From Lentisphaerae bacterium GWF2_50_93 (GTDB lineage Bacteria; Verrucomicrobiota; Lentisphaeria; Victivallales; GWF2-50-93), in assembly GCA_001804815.1 (NCBI GenBank), contig MHBI01000025.1:1-64000 (forward strand): a DNA stretch of 64,000 bases, given 5' to 3'. A model generated the notes under the pieces. That model was not told the origin of the DNA. It searched no databases and saw only the letters and a list, made by a program, of their open reading frames with translations. The position numbers and the translations under genes are program-made. Shown in pieces: positions 34,759 to 43,807 of this stretch. Numbering within the stretch: position 1 is the first letter of the stretch; each line of letters begins with the position of its first letter.

Positions 34759-37113
34759 ATGGAAAATATCATTCAAAATCTCAAGGACATCTGCATCGAG
34801 GCGGAAAAACTCGCCAAGGCTTCCAACTGGGACGCCGCCGGACAGTTCTTCTCCGAAGCAGCCCAGAAATGGGACAGCCTTGACCCATACGGCCACCATG
34901 TCGAACTGAAGAAGCGTCTTGATGACGCGCATGCCCTGTTCATTTCACGGCTGGAAAGCGACAAGACCCGGAAAGCCCGGACATCCGAGCGCGAGGCCCT
35001 ATGCGCGGAAATTGAGAAGTATTCATCCTCGGACAAGGCTGCGGAATTCGCAGACCGGGTGCAGGAGATCACATCGATCTGGAAGAACCTTCCTCCGCTG
35101 CAGCAGCAGTATCTTGAAATCCTGCAGGCACGTTTCGACAAGGCGTTACACGCATTCTCGAGCATCATCGAGATCCAGCGCGAGGAGATTGCGATGAGGA
35201 ACGAAAGACTGCCGGAACTCGAGCATCTCTGCGGCAGGACCGAGGATATCGCCGAAGGCTCGGAATGGATACTCGCCGAAAAGGAACTCAGGGAAATCAG
35301 GAAGAAATGGACGCGCGCCATCGCGGGAATCAAGGGCGTAGAGCAGTTCCAGGAACGCTTCGACAAGGCCCTCGCCGATTTCGACAGGCGCAAGAACGAG
35401 CTTGCCGCCACGCTTGAAACCGAATTGAAACTGCTCAAGGAACTCTGCGCCGAAATGGAATCGCACCTGAATGCGGATGATTTGAAATCGATTCTGCCGA
35501 AGGTGAAGGAGTTGAAATCCAGATGGAAGGTCTCAGAAATCAGGGATGCCGCCAAGGAGGAGCTCCAGAAGCATTTCAAGACCATGCTGAACTCCTATCA
35601 CAAGAAAATCAATGAGATATTCGAGGAGGAGGACTGGAGCAGATGGGAGAACTACACGATCAAGATCGGCCTCTGCGAAAAAGCTGAAAAACTGCTGGCG
35701 GAAACAAATTTCAACCTGCGGTTCAAATCGCTGAAGGCGCTCCAGGACGAATGGAAACGCATCGGCGCCGTGCCCAGGGAGAAGTCCAATGAAATCTGGA
35801 ACAGGTTCCATAAGAGCTGCGAGACGACATACCAGGTCTGCAGGGTGTTCTTCGATGAACAGGGCAAGAAGCGCCTCGAACATCTGGCAGGCAAAATTGC
35901 ACTCTGTGAAAAGGCCGAGGCTATCCAGGACTCCGAGGAATGGGAAAGCACCGCCGACAAGTTGAAAGGCCTCCAGTCGGAATGGCGGGCCATAGGGCCG
36001 GTCCCCAGGGAAAAGGAGGAGGAGACATACCAGCGATTCAGGAAGGCATGCAACACTTTCTTCGACCGCCGAAAAGTCCACTACGACGAAATACACAGGA
36101 TCCAGTCCGAGAACAAGAAAGCCAAGCTTGCGCTCTGCGAACAGGCCGAGGCCATCCTGTCCGGACAGGATCTCATGCAGTCGATCAATATCGCCATGGA
36201 CCTCCGCGGAAAATGGAGGAACTCGGCTCCTGCTGCGAGAAGGGACGAGCAGATTCTCTGGGACAGGTTCAATTCCGCACTGGGTAAATTCTTCGAGAAG
36301 GTCGACCAGACAAGAAATGAGAATCTCCTGAAGAAAGAAGGCATATCCGCTGAAATTGAAAGACTGGCAAACTCCCAGGAACTGAAAAGCGACTGCGACA
36401 AAATCGCCGAAACCGTCGGGAACCTGGAGGATGAATGGAACAAGACCGGTCCGTCCCCGAGGGACAAGGGAAGGGAAGTCGAGGACAAGTTATATTCCGC
36501 CCTGAAACTGTTCGACGGCAAATACCGCGAAGCGCGCCGCGAACTGCAGTCGGCCTTCGACGCGAACGTCAATGCCAAAGAGGCCATACTTGTGGATATC
36601 GCCGGATTCGCGTCTTCCGCGGATTTCGCAAGCTGCAGCGTCGACGAGACTGCGGCCGCATTTGAGTCCAGATGGAATTCCGTCGGACCTGTTCCCAAGG
36701 AGAAGGCTGCCGGACTTGATGCGAGGTTCGGCGAAATCCTGACCGCCTTGAAGAACAAGGACGCCGGATATTTCAGCGCCGCCGCACTGAAGCAGAAGGA
36801 GAATCTGAAGTCGAAGAAGGAACTGTGCGTGAAACTCGAGCAGCTTGCCGGAGCCCCCTCCTCCGACGACATCAAGCCTGAAAGCGGCGTATCCGACGAT
36901 CTGATCAACGAGCTCAGGCTTGCGATTGAAAGCAACTTCGGCAAGGCGGCAGACGGTAAGCTCGAAAACACGAACGAAGCGCTAGACCGCTTCGACAAGA
37001 TAAGGAAGAAATGGGACAAGACCGGCCCAGTACCCGCCGAAGAACGCGAGAAACTCGAAAAACGCTTCCAGGACGCCTCCAATTCCTTCAACAAGAAATA
37101 TCGGAGACGCTGA
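34759..37113 (+). CDS. DUF349 repeat coiled-coil protein
   Basis: A 784-residue, highly charged helical protein made of tandem DUF349 units of about 70-75 residues. The repeat core (W-x-x-I/T-G-P-V/S-P-R-E-K, then RF.KA...F..R) occurs many times, for example LQDEWKRIGAVPREKS, LQSEWRAIGPVPREKEE, LEDEWNKTGPSPRDKG, FESRWNSVGPVPKEKA and IRKKWDKTGPVPAEER. There is no signal peptide or membrane segment. DUF349 proteins occur widely in Bacteroidota and actinobacteria; their function is largely unknown, though a structural or nucleic-acid-associated role has been discussed. The gene stands alone on the plus strand, 185 bp after dus. Confidence 0.85.
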   Translation: MENIIQNLKDICIEAEKLAKASNWDAAGQFFSEAAQKWDSLDPYGHHVELKKRLDDAHALFISRLESDKTRKARTSEREALCAEIEKYSSSDKAAEFADRVQEITSIWKNLPPLQQQYLEILQARFDKALHAFSSIIEIQREEIAMRNERLPELEHLCGRTEDIAEGSEWILAEKELREIRKKWTRAIAGIKGVEQFQERFDKALADFDRRKNELAATLETELKLLKELCAEMESHLNADDLKSILPKVKELKSRWKVSEIRDAAKEELQKHFKTMLNSYHKKINEIFEEEDWSRWENYTIKIGLCEKAEKLLAETNFNLRFKSLKALQDEWKRIGAVPREKSNEIWNRFHKSCETTYQVCRVFFDEQGKKRLEHLAGKIALCEKAEAIQDSEEWESTADKLKGLQSEWRAIGPVPREKEEETYQRFRKACNTFFDRRKVHYDEIHRIQSENKKAKLALCEQAEAILSGQDLMQSINIAMDLRGKWRNSAPAARRDEQILWDRFNSALGKFFEKVDQTRNENLLKKEGISAEIERLANSQELKSDCDKIAETVGNLEDEWNKTGPSPRDKGREVEDKLYSALKLFDGKYREARRELQSAFDANVNAKEAILVDIAGFASSADFASCSVDETAAAFESRWNSVGPVPKEKAAGLDARFGEILTALKNKDAGYFSAAALKQKENLKSKKELCVKLEQLAGAPSSDDIKPESGVSDDLINELRLAIESNFGKAADGKLENTNEALDRFDKIRKKWDKTGPVPAEEREKLEKRFQDASNSFNKKYRRR

Positions 37114-37447
37114 AGACAGGTCTTTAACTTGAATATTTTGTCTGCAGCAGGCGAATTTATACGCCATTATTCAAAGTAGGTACGTGCTTCCCTGTCCTGA
37201 GCTTGTCGAAGGAAGCATGTACCATCTTGATCATTAGAACGTATGATTCTGGCACCCCTTCAGGGTGCGATTCGTTTTTCCCCTTGATCCGGGGGTAACG
37301 CAGATATTCCTGCGTGCCGTGCCATAGCTGTCAGCGAAGGCTGGCATGCAAGTGAAAAATGTAATTTTAGTCCACGGACAAGAATGCCTGTGCTGCTTTT
37401 CAGACAAATTTCATTTTGAGAAGGTACCGCAATTCTATAAAGGACAA
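37114..37447. other. Gene-free gap with hairpins between convergent genes
   Basis: The 334-bp gap between the convergent DUF349 and helicase genes holds the nested repeat at 37174-37224 and a GCACCCCTTCAGGGTGC hairpin at 37252-37268. A weaker pairing (GGCACGCAG/CTGCGTGCC-like words) lies near 37310-37350. Either hairpin could act in transcription termination, but neither has a clear T-run. No gene is seen. Confidence 0.5.
37174..37224. repeat. TACGTGC hairpin with a second repeat inserted in its loop
   Basis: AAGTAGGTACGTGCTTC and GAAGCATGTACC are the two sides of the hairpin found intact at 8911 and 46846. Here about 22 bases, CCTGTCCTGAGCTTGTCGAA, have entered the loop. That sequence is the repeat known from many genomes as CTTCGACAAGCTCAGGACAGG. 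The second half of the composite is absent. Confidence 0.8.
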
Positions 37448-39391
37448 TCAATCCTTGGTATGGACCTGGGCATAGAAAGGCTTCTTCTTCTTGAAGTGTT
37501 CCTTGGGCCCGTGGTTTTCCTGCTTTACATGATGCTCTGGTTTTACATGCTGCTCATGCTTTGCATGCTGCTCACGTTTTTCGTGATGCGGATGCGGATG
37601 CGGGGCGGCGGCATCGCGCGGAGCTGCCTGCTGAGGGGCGATTACCTGTGCTCCAGCACCGGCGGGACCACGGGAATCCGCACCTCGTGAATCAGCCTCA
37701 GGCACGCACTTCAGCTGGCGGTCCTTGAAATTCACCTTGCCGAGATTCTGCATCAGCTTCTGTTCGTTGCCGGCGGCTATTTCGAAGACGCTGAACTGCT
37801 CCATGAGGCGGATGCGCCCAAGCTTGATCATCGGACCGTGCGTGGCGCGGTTTATCAGGCTTATAAGCGCTGGAACGGTCAGGCCGTTCAGCTTGCCGAC
37901 GTTGATCCGAAGCTTGCACATCGGGCCTACATAGACCTCACGTGTTCCTCTGGGCTGGTCGCGATGTCCCTCATGCTGCCTGCCGCGATCATGGCCGTCA
38001 CGGCGGTCATCTCCACGATCATGCCGACGGTCAGACCTGTCGCCAGGGTGTCCATGTCCGACATTGACATTGAGGTCGGGTGCATCCTTATAATAATCCA
38101 GGAAGCTGCTGAATTCATTCAGGACGAACCTCTTGATGAGCTCATCCTGCGGCATGTCCCCGAGAATTTCGTATATCTTCGGCAGATAGAGTCCGAGTTT
38201 CGCCATTTCGGTGTTGTCGTAGCCCTTTATTTTTTCGAGCATCGACACCAGCTTGGCTTCGCAGACCTGCTTGGCTGTCGGAACTTTCTTGTGCTCGAAC
38301 TTCTTGTTCATGATCCTCTCGATTATGCGGAGCTTGTGGTCTTCGCGCATATGGACAAGGACAATGGAAATACCGGTCTTGCCGGCGCGTCCAGTACGTC
38401 CGCTGCGGTGGGTGTATACATCGGGATCGCCGGGCAGATCGTAGTTTATTACATGTGTCAGATCGTCAACGTCGAGTCCGCGTGCCGCCACATCGGTGGC
38501 CACGAGGATCTTTACGTTGCGTTTGCGGAAATTATTCATGACCCGGTCACGCTGGTCCTGCGTCATGTCGCCGTGCAGTGCGTCTGAACTATAGCCATCG
38601 CCCATCAGCAGTGTGGCGACTTCCTGGGTCTCGAGGCGCGTCCGGCAGAAAATGATACCATAGAATACGGGCAGGCAGTCGATGATGCGCTTCAAGGCAT
38701 GATATCTGTCGCGGGCATGTACGGTATAGCATTCGTGTGTGACATTGGGTGCGCCTGCGTTGCGGGGGCCGATGACGATCTCTTCGGGATCCGTCATGTA
38801 TTTTGCCGCGATCACGGCAACCTGGCGTGGCATCGTCGCGGAAAACAGCAGAGTGCGTGCGGCGTCGGGCACTTCCTTGAGGATGCTTTCGAGTTCCTCC
38901 TGGAATCCCATGTTCAGCATCTCGTCGGCCTCGTCGAGGACGACGCGCTGCACTTGTGCGAGATTCGCACTTTTGCGGTTCAGGAGATCCCGCATGCGTC
39001 CCGGGGTTGCAACGATGATGTGGACGCCGCGATGCAGCGAATGCATCTGTTCGCGGATGGATGAACCGCCGTATACTGCGAGAATCTTGAGGTGCGGCGC
39101 GAAACGTCCGTATTCCGTCAGATCCTTTGCTATCTGCACGCAGAGTTCGCGAGTCGGACAGAGCACGAGCGCCTGCGTGGCCGGGTTCTTGGGGTCTGTA
39201 AGCTGGAGCAGAGGCAGGCCGAACGCCGCCGTCTTGCCAGTACCGGTCTGGGCGATCGCAACAACATCGCGCTCACCCTTTAAAAGCATCGGAATGACCT
39301 TGCCCTGCACGGGTGTCGGCGTAGCAAAACCCAGTTCCACTACTCCCTTCATCAGCTCCGCTGAAAGTCCAAACTCTTCGAATTTGTTCAT
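37448..39391 (-). CDS. deaD: DEAD-box RNA helicase with DbpA-like RNA-binding domain
   Basis: A 647-residue ATP-dependent RNA helicase of the DeaD/CsdA type, acting in ribosome assembly, RNA turnover or cold adaptation. The Q motif region is FATPTPVQ, motif I AQTGTGKT (47-54), motif Ia PTRELCVQ, DEAD at 153-156 (VLDEADEML), SAT in LLFSATMPR, and HRSGRTGRAG as motif VI. Residues about 495-570 (YVGPMCKLRINVGKLNGLTV) match the DbpA RNA-binding domain. The tail is extremely rich in His, Lys and Glu (HPHPHHEKREQHAKHEQHVK), unusual in length but common in type for this family. GGAGATATC precedes the ATG. It stands between convergent DUF349 and a same-strand Gfo/Idh/MocA gene. Confidence 0.93.
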   Translation of the reverse strand: MNKFEEFGLSAELMKGVVELGFATPTPVQGKVIPMLLKGERDVVAIAQTGTGKTAAFGLPLLQLTDPKNPATQALVLCPTRELCVQIAKDLTEYGRFAPHLKILAVYGGSSIREQMHSLHRGVHIIVATPGRMRDLLNRKSANLAQVQRVVLDEADEMLNMGFQEELESILKEVPDAARTLLFSATMPRQVAVIAAKYMTDPEEIVIGPRNAGAPNVTHECYTVHARDRYHALKRIIDCLPVFYGIIFCRTRLETQEVATLLMGDGYSSDALHGDMTQDQRDRVMNNFRKRNVKILVATDVAARGLDVDDLTHVINYDLPGDPDVYTHRSGRTGRAGKTGISIVLVHMREDHKLRIIERIMNKKFEHKKVPTAKQVCEAKLVSMLEKIKGYDNTEMAKLGLYLPKIYEILGDMPQDELIKRFVLNEFSSFLDYYKDAPDLNVNVGHGHPGDRSDRRHDRGDDRRDGHDRGRQHEGHRDQPRGTREVYVGPMCKLRINVGKLNGLTVPALISLINRATHGPMIKLGRIRLMEQFSVFEIAAGNEQKLMQNLGKVNFKDRQLKCVPEADSRGADSRGPAGAGAQVIAPQQAAPRDAAAPHPHPHHEKREQHAKHEQHVKPEHHVKQENHGPKEHFKKKKPFYAQVHTKD

Positions 39392-39595
39392 GATATCTCC
39401 TGAGAATTAATCCACTTAAGCTGACAGAAAACCCTAGAAGGCGGCTTCGGTAAGGCATATCAGGTGCAACAAGACCATTAGATTAACGGCAAGCCACCCA
39501 GTCATCTACTGACAGTAAAATAATCTGCATGTTTCAGTAACTATAGCCTGCCACTGAGGATATTACAATGGAAATCGAAATAATACAGGGAACCT

Positions 39596-40687
39596 CTAAA
39601 TCCGTATCACTTTCCCCGGCCCTTCCTCAAACGCCTCGAAGATCCTTGTCACGTTCCAGGCGTCGTCAAGTGTCCCGACATCATTTTCCCTGCATTCCAG
39701 AACTGATTTTACAAACTCATTCACCTCGTCATAGTATCCGAGCAGGAAAAGCCCCTTGTTATAAAGCTGCCCAAGCGAGAATTCGGGTTCCCACACGCTC
39801 GAGGTTTCGCAAGGAGCGCCCTTGAAACAGTCCGGATTGTCGCCGTATCCGAGCGGAGGATTCCGGTGATAGAACACCCTGATGTTGTTGTCGACAACTA
39901 TGTGGTGCTCCTTGTCAGAAACGATAAGAGTCCGCTCCATTCCGCAGTTTCTCGATGCGCCGTGCGTAAACGCGATCGATGCCGTCTTCCCATCCTCATA
40001 TCCGAATACCGCAATCCCTGATCCGCTGAAGCTCCTCTGGTAGAAAAGCGTCGAAGGCATGCCAAAGAGATATATCAGCAGCGAGGCAGGATGGCACAAA
40101 TGATCCAGGAAGCTTACAGCCGTCCTATCTTTTCCTTTCTTCCATGCCTTGAACTCGTCCAGTGTCGGGATGTACTGCGGATACTGTATGGAAAGCAGGC
40201 TTGCCTTCCCGAAATCCTCCGAACTCATCAGCTGCTTCGCCTTGCGTGCCGAAGGGAAAAACATCTTCTTAAGCCCGACCAATACATTCTTTCCTGTCTT
40301 CTTCGAAACCTTCCTCATCTTTTCAATTTCTGCGCATGAAGCGGCAGGCGGTTTTTCCATCCAGACATGGCATCCGGCATTCATGCATTCGATGGCAATC
40401 TGCGGATAGAGCGGGCGCCCTTTTGCGTCGTATCCTGTCACAATGAAAACTGCGTCGAGCTTTTCCTTCTTCAGCATCTCCTTGTAATCGCAATATGCCT
40501 GCCCTGCCCCGAACTGCTTCTTGTAGGCCTCGGCCTTCTCAATCGACAGATCGCATACCGCCGCGAGCTCGACAGGAACGAACTGGAACACCGGATAAAT
40601 GTTCCTGAAAGAATGCGACCCACACCCTATGAATCCAGCCCGTATCGTCTTCACCTCCGACAACTTCCCATGGAAATCAATCTTCAT
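39596..40687 (-). CDS. Gfo/Idh/MocA family oxidoreductase (SxRxIYP subgroup)
   Basis: A 363-residue NAD(P)-dependent oxidoreductase. The Rossmann motif is RAGFIGCGSHSFRNIYP, which carries the GxGxxSxRxIYP pattern also found at 41986 and 43808 and not in the family member at 10622. The EKP motif is VWMEKPPAAS near residue 110. A C-terminal beta-sheet domain follows. GGGAG is 7 bases before the ATG. Three subgroup members within 5 kb suggest either successive oxidation and reduction steps on one sugar skeleton or enzymes for related substrates. It is the last gene of the catabolic block. Confidence 0.87.
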   Translation of the reverse strand: MKIDFHGKLSEVKTIRAGFIGCGSHSFRNIYPVFQFVPVELAAVCDLSIEKAEAYKKQFGAGQAYCDYKEMLKKEKLDAVFIVTGYDAKGRPLYPQIAIECMNAGCHVWMEKPPAASCAEIEKMRKVSKKTGKNVLVGLKKMFFPSARKAKQLMSSEDFGKASLLSIQYPQYIPTLDEFKAWKKGKDRTAVSFLDHLCHPASLLIYLFGMPSTLFYQRSFSGSGIAVFGYEDGKTASIAFTHGASRNCGMERTLIVSDKEHHIVVDNNIRVFYHRNPPLGYGDNPDCFKGAPCETSSVWEPEFSLGQLYNKGLFLLGYYDEVNEFVKSVLECRENDVGTLDDAWNVTRIFEAFEEGPGKVIRI

Positions 40688-40715
40688 ATAATTCTCCCAA
40701 TTGGCTTTGCCTTAA

Positions 40716-40770
40716 TAAGTATGTCGGGTTTTAACCCGACGTTTATTTGGCGGTTGGAAACCGCCAACTG
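40716..40770. repeat. Composite hairpin repeat (TGTCGGG/GGCGGTT type)
   Basis: TGTCGGGTTTTAACCCGACG and GGCGGTTGGAAACCGCC between the UroD-family stop (40789) and the next gene start (40687). The 3' CCTACTT arm is lost, which leaves the second hairpin at the edge. Confidence 0.8.
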
Positions 40771-40788
40771 AATATATATATTGCCACT

Positions 40789-41784
40789 TCACCTGCCTGC
40801 CGCCTTCCCACAGTATTCCTTCAGAATTCGGACATAGGTCCGGTACGTTTCGAGGCTGACGTCCGGCGGTGTCTGGTGGTCTGTCGTAGGGATGTATCCT
40901 CCTGAGACGATTGCCGGAAGCAGTCGTTCAAACTCCCTGCGAATCGCCTCCTCGCCAAGATGCATGATGGTCTTGTCAAATCCCCCGATCATCTTCCACT
41001 TCGGGAAACGCCTTCTTATCCCCGCCACGTCAACTCCGGCCATCCGCTCCAGGGGCGAGCAGCCTTCTATTCCAGCCTCCTGCAGCCAGGGGATCATCTC
41101 TGTCATGTCACCGTCAGTGTCAACCAGCGTAATCGCTCCGGCATCCCTGGCCCTCGGTATGATCCTCCTGTAATACGGTGCGACAAACTCCTCGAACTGC
41201 ACACGGCTGAGCATCGGTCCGTTGTTGTATGACATGTCTTCGGCGAACTGCAGCACATCCGGAACCGTTATTTCAAGCACCTGCTCCAGGCAGGAAAGAT
41301 GATACCGGCAGAGATCCTCGTTCATGCGGCGCATCAGTTCCGGCTGGTCGAAGAATGCGAACAGATGCCGTTCCACCCCGAGGATCTCCCGCGGATACCA
41401 GAAGAAACCGTCAAGAGTCAGCTCGAATATCGCCTCTCCGCGCTTCTGCCTCTCCGCAATGCGTCTCACATTCTCAAGATCGACCTCTGGATTTGCACAG
41501 CATGGCAATACCAGCCTCTCGTAGTCGGCCTCTGTCTCGATGATCCCGTCGCTCCTCGGCTTTTCCGGCTGGCGCTTGACCTGAAACCTCGGGGAAAGCC
41601 AGATGCGCTCATGGACGTCCAGTCCGAAATGCCGCAAGGTGTCCTCCCTGCTTAATCCCACGGGCAGCCCCTCGGAACGCCAGCGCTCAATTGTCTTGTC
41701 CCACCAGCATATCCACTCCATCGCCGGCAGCATGTCGACTTTCCTGAAATCCATCACCGCCTTGAACCGTTCCCGTCCATTCAT
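40789..41784 (-). CDS. Uroporphyrinogen decarboxylase (UroD) family protein
   Basis: A 331-residue protein with the UroD/MtaA barrel fold. The N-terminus NGRERFKAVMDFRKVDMLP is typical of the catabolic branch of the family, not of heme synthesis. FAEDMSYNNGPMLSRVQFEEF and ITLVDTDGDMTEMIPWLQE are family blocks. Near the C-terminus the sequence reads GGYIPTTDHQTPPDVS, where corrinoid methyltransferases of the MtaA/CmuA type have Cys and His zinc ligands; only the His is seen. The ATG at 41784 has AAAAGGTG upstream and is preferred to a GTG at 41793. Family members of this kind often sit with Gfo/Idh/MocA genes; the reaction is unknown. No corrinoid protein is encoded nearby. Confidence 0.8.
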   Translation of the reverse strand: MNGRERFKAVMDFRKVDMLPAMEWICWWDKTIERWRSEGLPVGLSREDTLRHFGLDVHERIWLSPRFQVKRQPEKPRSDGIIETEADYERLVLPCCANPEVDLENVRRIAERQKRGEAIFELTLDGFFWYPREILGVERHLFAFFDQPELMRRMNEDLCRYHLSCLEQVLEITVPDVLQFAEDMSYNNGPMLSRVQFEEFVAPYYRRIIPRARDAGAITLVDTDGDMTEMIPWLQEAGIEGCSPLERMAGVDVAGIRRRFPKWKMIGGFDKTIMHLGEEAIRREFERLLPAIVSGGYIPTTDHQTPPDVSLETYRTYVRILKEYCGKAAGR

Positions 41785-41822
41785 TGGAAACACCTTTTTA
41801 AGTTCATTTTGTGTTTTTAATC

Positions 41823-41949
41823 AGTTTGCAGTCAATGCCGCAAGGCATGTTTCTTCAGGTAAAGCAGACATTCCTGTCTGCTTCCACCAAACAGGCAGGA
41901 ATGCCTGTTTTACCACAAGACAGCCCTTGCGGGCTTAACTACGAACGAA
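41823..41949. repeat. Nested composite repeat (TAACTAC arms around GCAGACATTCC unit)
   Basis: The outer pair TTTGCAGTCAATGCCGCAAGGCATG and CAGCCCTTGCGGGCTTAACTACGAACGAA belongs to the AGAACA-type family. Inside it lies a complete second composite: GGTAAA/TTTACC arms around GCAGACATTCCTGTCTGC and ACAGGCAGGAATGCCTGT. It lies between the Gfo/Idh/MocA stop at 41986 and the UroD-family start. Confidence 0.8.
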
Positions 41950-41985
41950 TCTTAAACCAATACCCAATCATCAATAATCCTTCTT

Positions 41986-42963
41986 CTATATCTTCTCATA
42001 CCCGATCTCAACCACTCTCCCCGTCTCTGCGGAGTTCTTTATCGCCTCGTAGAGCACCATGCTCTTGTAGCTCTCATAGATGTTCGAGCGGGTCGTGCGC
42101 TTCTCGCGGATCGCCGCCAGGAAATCTGCGAGTTCCGCAAGATGCCCGGTGTCGTTTCCGCTGTCGCCTGCGCTTGTGAACGTCGGCGGCTCCCTCCATT
42201 CCACCGGCTTCTCATTTTCAGTTATGCGGTACACGGACGAATTGTGTATCGTCATGAAATTCCCGCCCTTGACCGTAAGCTCCACTTCCTCAGTAGGGAC
42301 ATTGAACGATCTGCCATCGGTCAGGTTCAAAGATCCGACAGCTCCACTTGCGAACTGTATGCTGACGGCATACGCGTCCGGCCCCTTGGCGAAGGCGAAC
42401 ACCCTTGAGGCATCCCCGAACAGATACTGCGTCAGGTCAATAATGTGGATAGTGAAATCAAAGAGGAACAGGCGCCTGAGGCTGTTGTTCTCATACTGCT
42501 TCGAGGCGTAGTCGACCGACATGCTGTAGCGGTCGGACTCCGGGAACTTCGACAGCCATTCCTTCGCACGGTTGTAGGCCACATTGTATCTCTTCTTGAA
42601 CGCATTGGTGCAGAGGACGCCGGTCTGTTTTGCGATCTTCGCAACTTCCAGGGCGGCCGCGGCAGTCTCCGCCGGCGGTTTCTCGGTATAAACTGGAATC
42701 CCCTTCTTCAACGCCAGCGGTGCGAGCCTCGCATGCATGTCCGCCGAAATACAGATGATGACGCCGTCGGGCTTCTCGGTGTCCAGCATCCTCTCCATGT
42801 CCGAATATACGTTCCCGCCCCACAGCGTGGCGTTCCTCTTCGCCTTTTCCGCATCCAGATCGCAGACGCCAACCAGTTGTGCGCCCGCCTGCCCCAGCAG
42901 CGGATATATCCTCCTCGTCGAAAGGTTCCCAGCCCCGACAATGCAAATTTTCTGGATACTCAT
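41986..42963 (-). CDS. Gfo/Idh/MocA family oxidoreductase (SxRxIYP subgroup)
   Basis: A 325-residue NAD(P)-dependent oxidoreductase with CIVGAGNLSTRRIYPLL at the N-terminus, the subgroup pattern shared with 39596 and 43808, and VYTEKPPAETA as the EKP block. The C-terminal domain has FDFTIHIIDLTQYLFGD, a typical substrate-site helix with His. The start overlaps the stop of the upstream sugar isomerase by 4 bp (ATGA), and AAGGAG is 7 bases upstream, so the two are translationally coupled. A dehydrogenase coupled to an isomerase/epimerase is a common layout for inositol-like or 3-keto-sugar pathways. Confidence 0.87.
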   Translation of the reverse strand: MSIQKICIVGAGNLSTRRIYPLLGQAGAQLVGVCDLDAEKAKRNATLWGGNVYSDMERMLDTEKPDGVIICISADMHARLAPLALKKGIPVYTEKPPAETAAAALEVAKIAKQTGVLCTNAFKKRYNVAYNRAKEWLSKFPESDRYSMSVDYASKQYENNSLRRLFLFDFTIHIIDLTQYLFGDASRVFAFAKGPDAYAVSIQFASGAVGSLNLTDGRSFNVPTEEVELTVKGGNFMTIHNSSVYRITENEKPVEWREPPTFTSAGDSGNDTGHLAELADFLAAIREKRTTRSNIYESYKSMVLYEAIKNSAETGRVVEIGYEKI

Positions 42964-43724
42964 CTCAATGCTCCTTCCTTCTGCAAATATTTTTTCGCGA
43001 TGTCAAATGCCTGTTCCACAGGGACATTCTTCGATTCCTCGTCCACGATGAGCCACTTGGCGTATCCAATCTCGTCAAGAACCTTTATTACGGGGCCGAG
43101 ATCCTGCGTCCCGGTTCCAAGCGCGCAGAAATTTCCGCCTGCATCAACGTCCTTCAGATGGACATTTACCAGATACTTTTTGAATCGTCTTATCATCGCG
43201 GGAATATCCTTGATCCCGCATTTCGCGCAATGTCCGGTATCGACCGTAAGCCCTGCAAATTCCGGATCGAGACATTCTGCGGTTTTCGCAATATCCTGTT
43301 CCGTCTCCCATATGCTCCCCTCATGGTTGTGCAGGGATATCTCTATGCCAAGCTTCTTCGCGGTCCTGCCAAGCTCCATCAGGATTTTTCCGGCGAGGCG
43401 GTGCTTGTCGTCCACGGCATCGTCCTTCCTCACACCTCCCGAGCAGATACAGACGTGTCCCGCTCCAATCCCGGCGGCGAAGTTGATCACCGGACCGACA
43501 TGCTCAATCCATCTGTTGAGATCGCCCGGTGGATATGCGATAAGCCCTCCGGCTGCGAGTTTCGCAAAGTTTCCGGCCGACCCCATGAATTTTTCCACAT
43601 CAAGCCCCTGTGCCCGATACTGGTTCTCCTTCAGCTGGACTCCTGCAAAACCGAATTTCGCGGCCGCTTCAAGCACCTGCCGCATCTCCTCCGGCCGCGA
43701 GAACCTCGATATTCCTATCTTCAT
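42960..43724 (-). CDS. Sugar phosphate isomerase/epimerase-like protein (AP endonuclease 2 fold)
   Basis: A 254-residue TIM-barrel protein of the xylose isomerase-like superfamily (IolE/IolI/tagatose epimerase relatives). Metal-ligand type residues are seen in EISLHNHEGSIWE, LTVDTGHCAKCG and LVNVHLKDVDAGG (His/Asp/Glu ends of strands), and KWLIVDEES gives the last acidic ligand. AAGGGA precedes the ATG. The gene overlaps the following Gfo/Idh/MocA gene by 4 bp. Known members interconvert or dehydrate sugars and inositols, and some cleave oxidised glycosides; which applies here is unknown. Confidence 0.86.
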   Translation of the reverse strand: MKIGISRFSRPEEMRQVLEAAAKFGFAGVQLKENQYRAQGLDVEKFMGSAGNFAKLAAGGLIAYPPGDLNRWIEHVGPVINFAAGIGAGHVCICSGGVRKDDAVDDKHRLAGKILMELGRTAKKLGIEISLHNHEGSIWETEQDIAKTAECLDPEFAGLTVDTGHCAKCGIKDIPAMIRRFKKYLVNVHLKDVDAGGNFCALGTGTQDLGPVIKVLDEIGYAKWLIVDEESKNVPVEQAFDIAKKYLQKEGALR

Positions 43725-43747
43725 ATATTTCCCTTTTCATTTTATTA

Positions 43748-43803
43748 AGGCAGGGACGACTCGCCGAGTCGTCTGCGGCGGTTTCGGCGAAACCGCCCTA
43801 CCT
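43748..43803. repeat. Composite hairpin repeat (GGACGACT/GGCGGTTTCG type)
   Basis: GGGACGACTCGCCGAGTCGTC and GGCGGTTTCGGCGAAACCGCC, almost identical to 13652-13706. It separates the two dehydrogenase-isomerase pairs of the catabolic block. Confidence 0.85.
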
Positions 43804-43807
43804 TGAT

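Noticed and set aside
36081..37094. 337-residue Ser/Leu-rich frame on the minus strand
   Set aside because: It is a mirror of the charged DUF349 coiled coil and has no independent features.
37252..37268. Rho-independent terminator after the DUF349 gene
   Set aside because: The GCACCC/GGGTGC hairpin is 140 bp past the stop codon and lacks a clean T-run, so it is listed only as a hairpin.
42445..43806. 453-residue open frame on the plus strand
   Set aside because: It crosses two well-supported minus-strand genes (Gfo/Idh/MocA and isomerase) and has no recognisable domain.
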